Below are positions 3,715 through 5,235 of a stretch of DNA of 5,235 bases, piece by piece (position 1 is the first letter of the stretch; every line of letters starts with the position of its first letter). Location: assembly GCA_903860995.1 (NCBI GenBank), contig CAIOSS010000590.1:1-5235 (forward strand), written 5' to 3'. The translations under genes and the position numbers were made by a program. The stretch is from an uncultured delta proteobacterium (GTDB taxonomy: Bacteria > Myxococcota_A > Polyangia > Polyangiales > Ga0077539). The notes below the pieces were generated by a model. It was not told the origin of the DNA. It searched no databases and saw only the letters and a program-made list of their open reading frames with translations.

Positions 3715-5235
3715 CTACACCCCCGGCGGCAGGAGGCTCGGCGTCGTCGAGGCGCCGATCGGCATGCGCGGCGGCACCGGCGTAGCCCTTCCCCGCGGCG
3801 CGATCACGGTGCCGGTGCGCGCCAGCTTGCGCCAGCCGTGGCGGCGGCCGGCGAGCACCGCGACCATCGCGCGCAGGCTCACGAGGTACAGGAACTGCCG
3901 GTACGTGAAGCGCTGCACCAGCAGCAGCGGGAGCCAGCGCAGGGGCTTGCGGTCGAGCGTGAACGCGAGCGTCGAGGCGACGAGGTCCATCGCGAGGAAC
4001 CCCAGGTACCCGGAGAGCACGGCGCCGGTCTGGCCGGTGAGCAGCGAGGCGACGAGGGCAAGGTCGCCGATGGGCTCACCAGGGGGAAGAGCACCTGGAA
4101 GACGATGGCGTTGGGCAGCGCGACCCAGCCGAGCGAGCCGCGGAAGAGCGACCCGCGGTGCTTGGCGAGGCACTGGTAGGTGCCGTAGGTCCAGCGGAAG
4201 CGCTGCTTCCAGAGGGCACCGAGGGTCTCCGGGGCCTCGGTGCGGCCGACGGCGCCGGGCTCGTAGGCGATCACGCCGCCGGCGCGCAGCACGCAGAGGG
4301 TGAGGTCGGCGTCCTCGACGAGGGTGTCGCCGCTGTAGCCCTCGACCGCGAGCACGGCGTCGCGGCGCCACGCACCCAGCGCGCCCGGCACCACCCCGAT
4401 GCAGTTGAGCGCCTGGAAGGCCCGGCGGTCGAAGTTCTGGCTCGTGACGTACTCGATCGCCTGGAAGGCCGTGAGCAGCGAGTTCACGTTGCCGACCTCG
4501 ACGTTGCCGCACACCGCGGTCACCCGCCGGTCGGCGAAGTGCGCCACCATCCGGCGAATCGCCTGCGGCGCGATCATCGTGTCGGCGTCGACCGCGACGA
4601 TGATGTCGCCGAGGGCGTGCTGCATCCCGAGGTTGGCCGCCGAGGCCTTGCCCCCGTTGGCCTTGCGCAGGCAGCGCACGCGCGGCTCGGAGAGCGCGAG
4701 GGCGTCGACGAGGTCGGCGGTGCCGTCGGTCGAGCCGTCGTCGACGACGAGCACCTCCAGGTTGGCGTACTCGCCCACGAGCAGGGCGCGCGCGCTCGCG
4801 ACGATCACCGTCGCCTCGTTGAAGGCCGGCACCAGCACCGTCACCCGCGGGGAGAAGTCCGGCGCCGGGGTGGTGGGCGCGCGGCGCAGGGCCTCGCGGG
4901 CGACCAGCGCCCCGAGCCCGAGCACCCGCAGCGCCGCGAGCGCCGTGCACGCCGAGAAGAGGGCCGCGAGGGCGAAGGTCGCCCACGCGCGGGCCCGCGC
5001 CGAGGCCGCCTCGACGCGCGCCTCGAGGCGGCGGAGCGGGGGCATCGGCGGGCGCAGGCTGGCCTCCGGGAGCCGGAGGTACGCCGCCAGCGAGACCACC
5101 GGGTGACCCGCGGCGCGCAACCGGGGGACGATCAGGCGCAGCGCCGCCACGGTGGCCGCGCGGTCGCCGCCGCCGTCGTGCAGCACGACCACCCGGCCGC
5201 CCGCGGCGACCTCGGCGAGGACGCGCGCGGCGACG
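3715..5235 (-). CDS. Fused polysaccharide deacetylase / GT2 glycosyltransferase, 5'-partial, frameshifted
   Basis: The gene enters from the right edge (first full codon 5232-5234) and ends at TAG 3715-3717. The N-terminal part (5235 to ~5040) is the end of a NodB polysaccharide deacetylase domain, with VVVLHDGGGDRAATVAAL. A membrane segment follows (~4900-4985), then a GT2 domain with VTVLVPAFNE, VVDDGSTDG (4722-4748), DAD (4581-4589), VEDADL (4302-4319) and QRFRW (4191-4205). This is the complete D, DxD, ED, QxxRW set of processive synthases such as PgaC, NodC and hyaluronan synthases. The domain should polymerise a UDP-sugar, probably UDP-GlcNAc, at the inner membrane, with the deacetylase modifying the product; the substrate is inferred. 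At ~4072-4074 the frame breaks: LFPLVSP must continue as IGDLALVASLL in another frame, which then gives further hydrophobic segments and RQFLYLVSLRAMVAVLAGRR to 3715. One missing base explains it. Unrepaired, translation continues out of frame to 3879. Confidence 0.8.
   Translation of the reverse strand, partial: RRRARPRRGRRGRPGGRAARRRRRPRGHRGGAAPDRPPVARRGSPGGLAGGVPPAPGGQPAPADAPAPPPRGARRGGLGAGPRVGDLRPRGPLLGVHGARGAAGARARGAGRPRGPAPRAHHPGAGLLPAGDGAGAGLQRGDGDRRERARPARGRVRQPGGARRRRRLDRRHRRPRRRPRALRAARALPAQGQRGQGLGGQPRDAARPRRHHRRGRRRHDDRAAGDSPDGGALRRPAGDRGVRQRRGRQRELAAHGLPGDRVRHEPELRPPGLPGAQLHRGGAGRAGCVAPRRRARGRGLQRRHPRRGRRPHPLRAARRRRDRLRARRRRPHRGPGDPRCPLEAALPLDLRHLPVPRQAPRVALPRLARLGRAAQRHRLPGALPPGEPIGDLALVASLLTGQTGAVLSGYLGFLAMDLVASTLAFTLDRKPLRWLPLLLVQRFTYRQFLYLVSLRAMVAVLAGRRHGWRKLARTGTVIAPRGRATPVPPRMPIGASTTPSLLPPGV

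Noticed and set aside
1..5235. tRNA, rRNA, CRISPR array or complete insertion sequence
   Set aside because: No cloverleaf, rRNA-like conserved stretch or regularly spaced short repeat was seen, and both transposase matches are fragments without recognisable element ends.

Overview
The window is very GC-rich (about 70% or more by eye). Its coding frames show strong G/C preference at third codon positions, and its genes are a glycine-rich secreted protein, a GRAM-like/PilZ protein and a polysaccharide synthase. Together these suggest a large-genome, high-GC bacterium, most likely a myxobacterium (Myxococcota, Polyangia-like). This assignment is inference from composition and gene style, not from a marker gene.

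Layout: (1) 1-325, + strand, the C-terminal end of a glycine-rich, probably surface or secreted protein. (2) 412-658, + strand, a convincingly coding but unrecognised gene that loses its 3' end where mobile-element debris begins. (3) 659-1259, a graveyard of insertion sequences: the first ~27 codons of an IS110-family transposase (+), then copy A of a dispersed hairpin-containing repeat, then an internal frameshifted fragment of an IS1182-family transposase (-). (4) 1260-1630, a leader region with no convincing gene but some inverted repeats. (5) 1631-3427, + strand, the main intact gene: a ~598-residue protein with four apparent GRAM/PH-like repeats followed by a PilZ domain carrying both c-di-GMP-binding motifs. 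(6) 3354-3503, a small overlapping reading frame that starts like a real gene but ends inside copy B of the dispersed repeat. (7) 3504-3714, a purine/pyrimidine-asymmetric convergent intergenic region with hairpins. (8) 3715-5235, - strand, a fused polysaccharide deacetylase / family-2 glycosyltransferase whose 5' end lies beyond the window and which carries an apparent one-base frameshift in its membrane-spanning C-terminal part.

Functionally, the two recognisable genes converge. One is a c-di-GMP receptor (PilZ) and the other a processive membrane glycosyltransferase with a deacetylase domain, of the type that makes poly-GlcNAc-like or chitin-oligomer-like surface polysaccharide. Control of exopolysaccharide by c-di-GMP is common, so a link is plausible, but nothing in the sequence proves it. 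The least explained item is the dispersed repeat (744-864 and 3434-3529). The two copies lie in the same orientation, bracket the PilZ gene, share well-conserved ends around a divergent middle, and differ by a paired (compensatory) change in a short stem.
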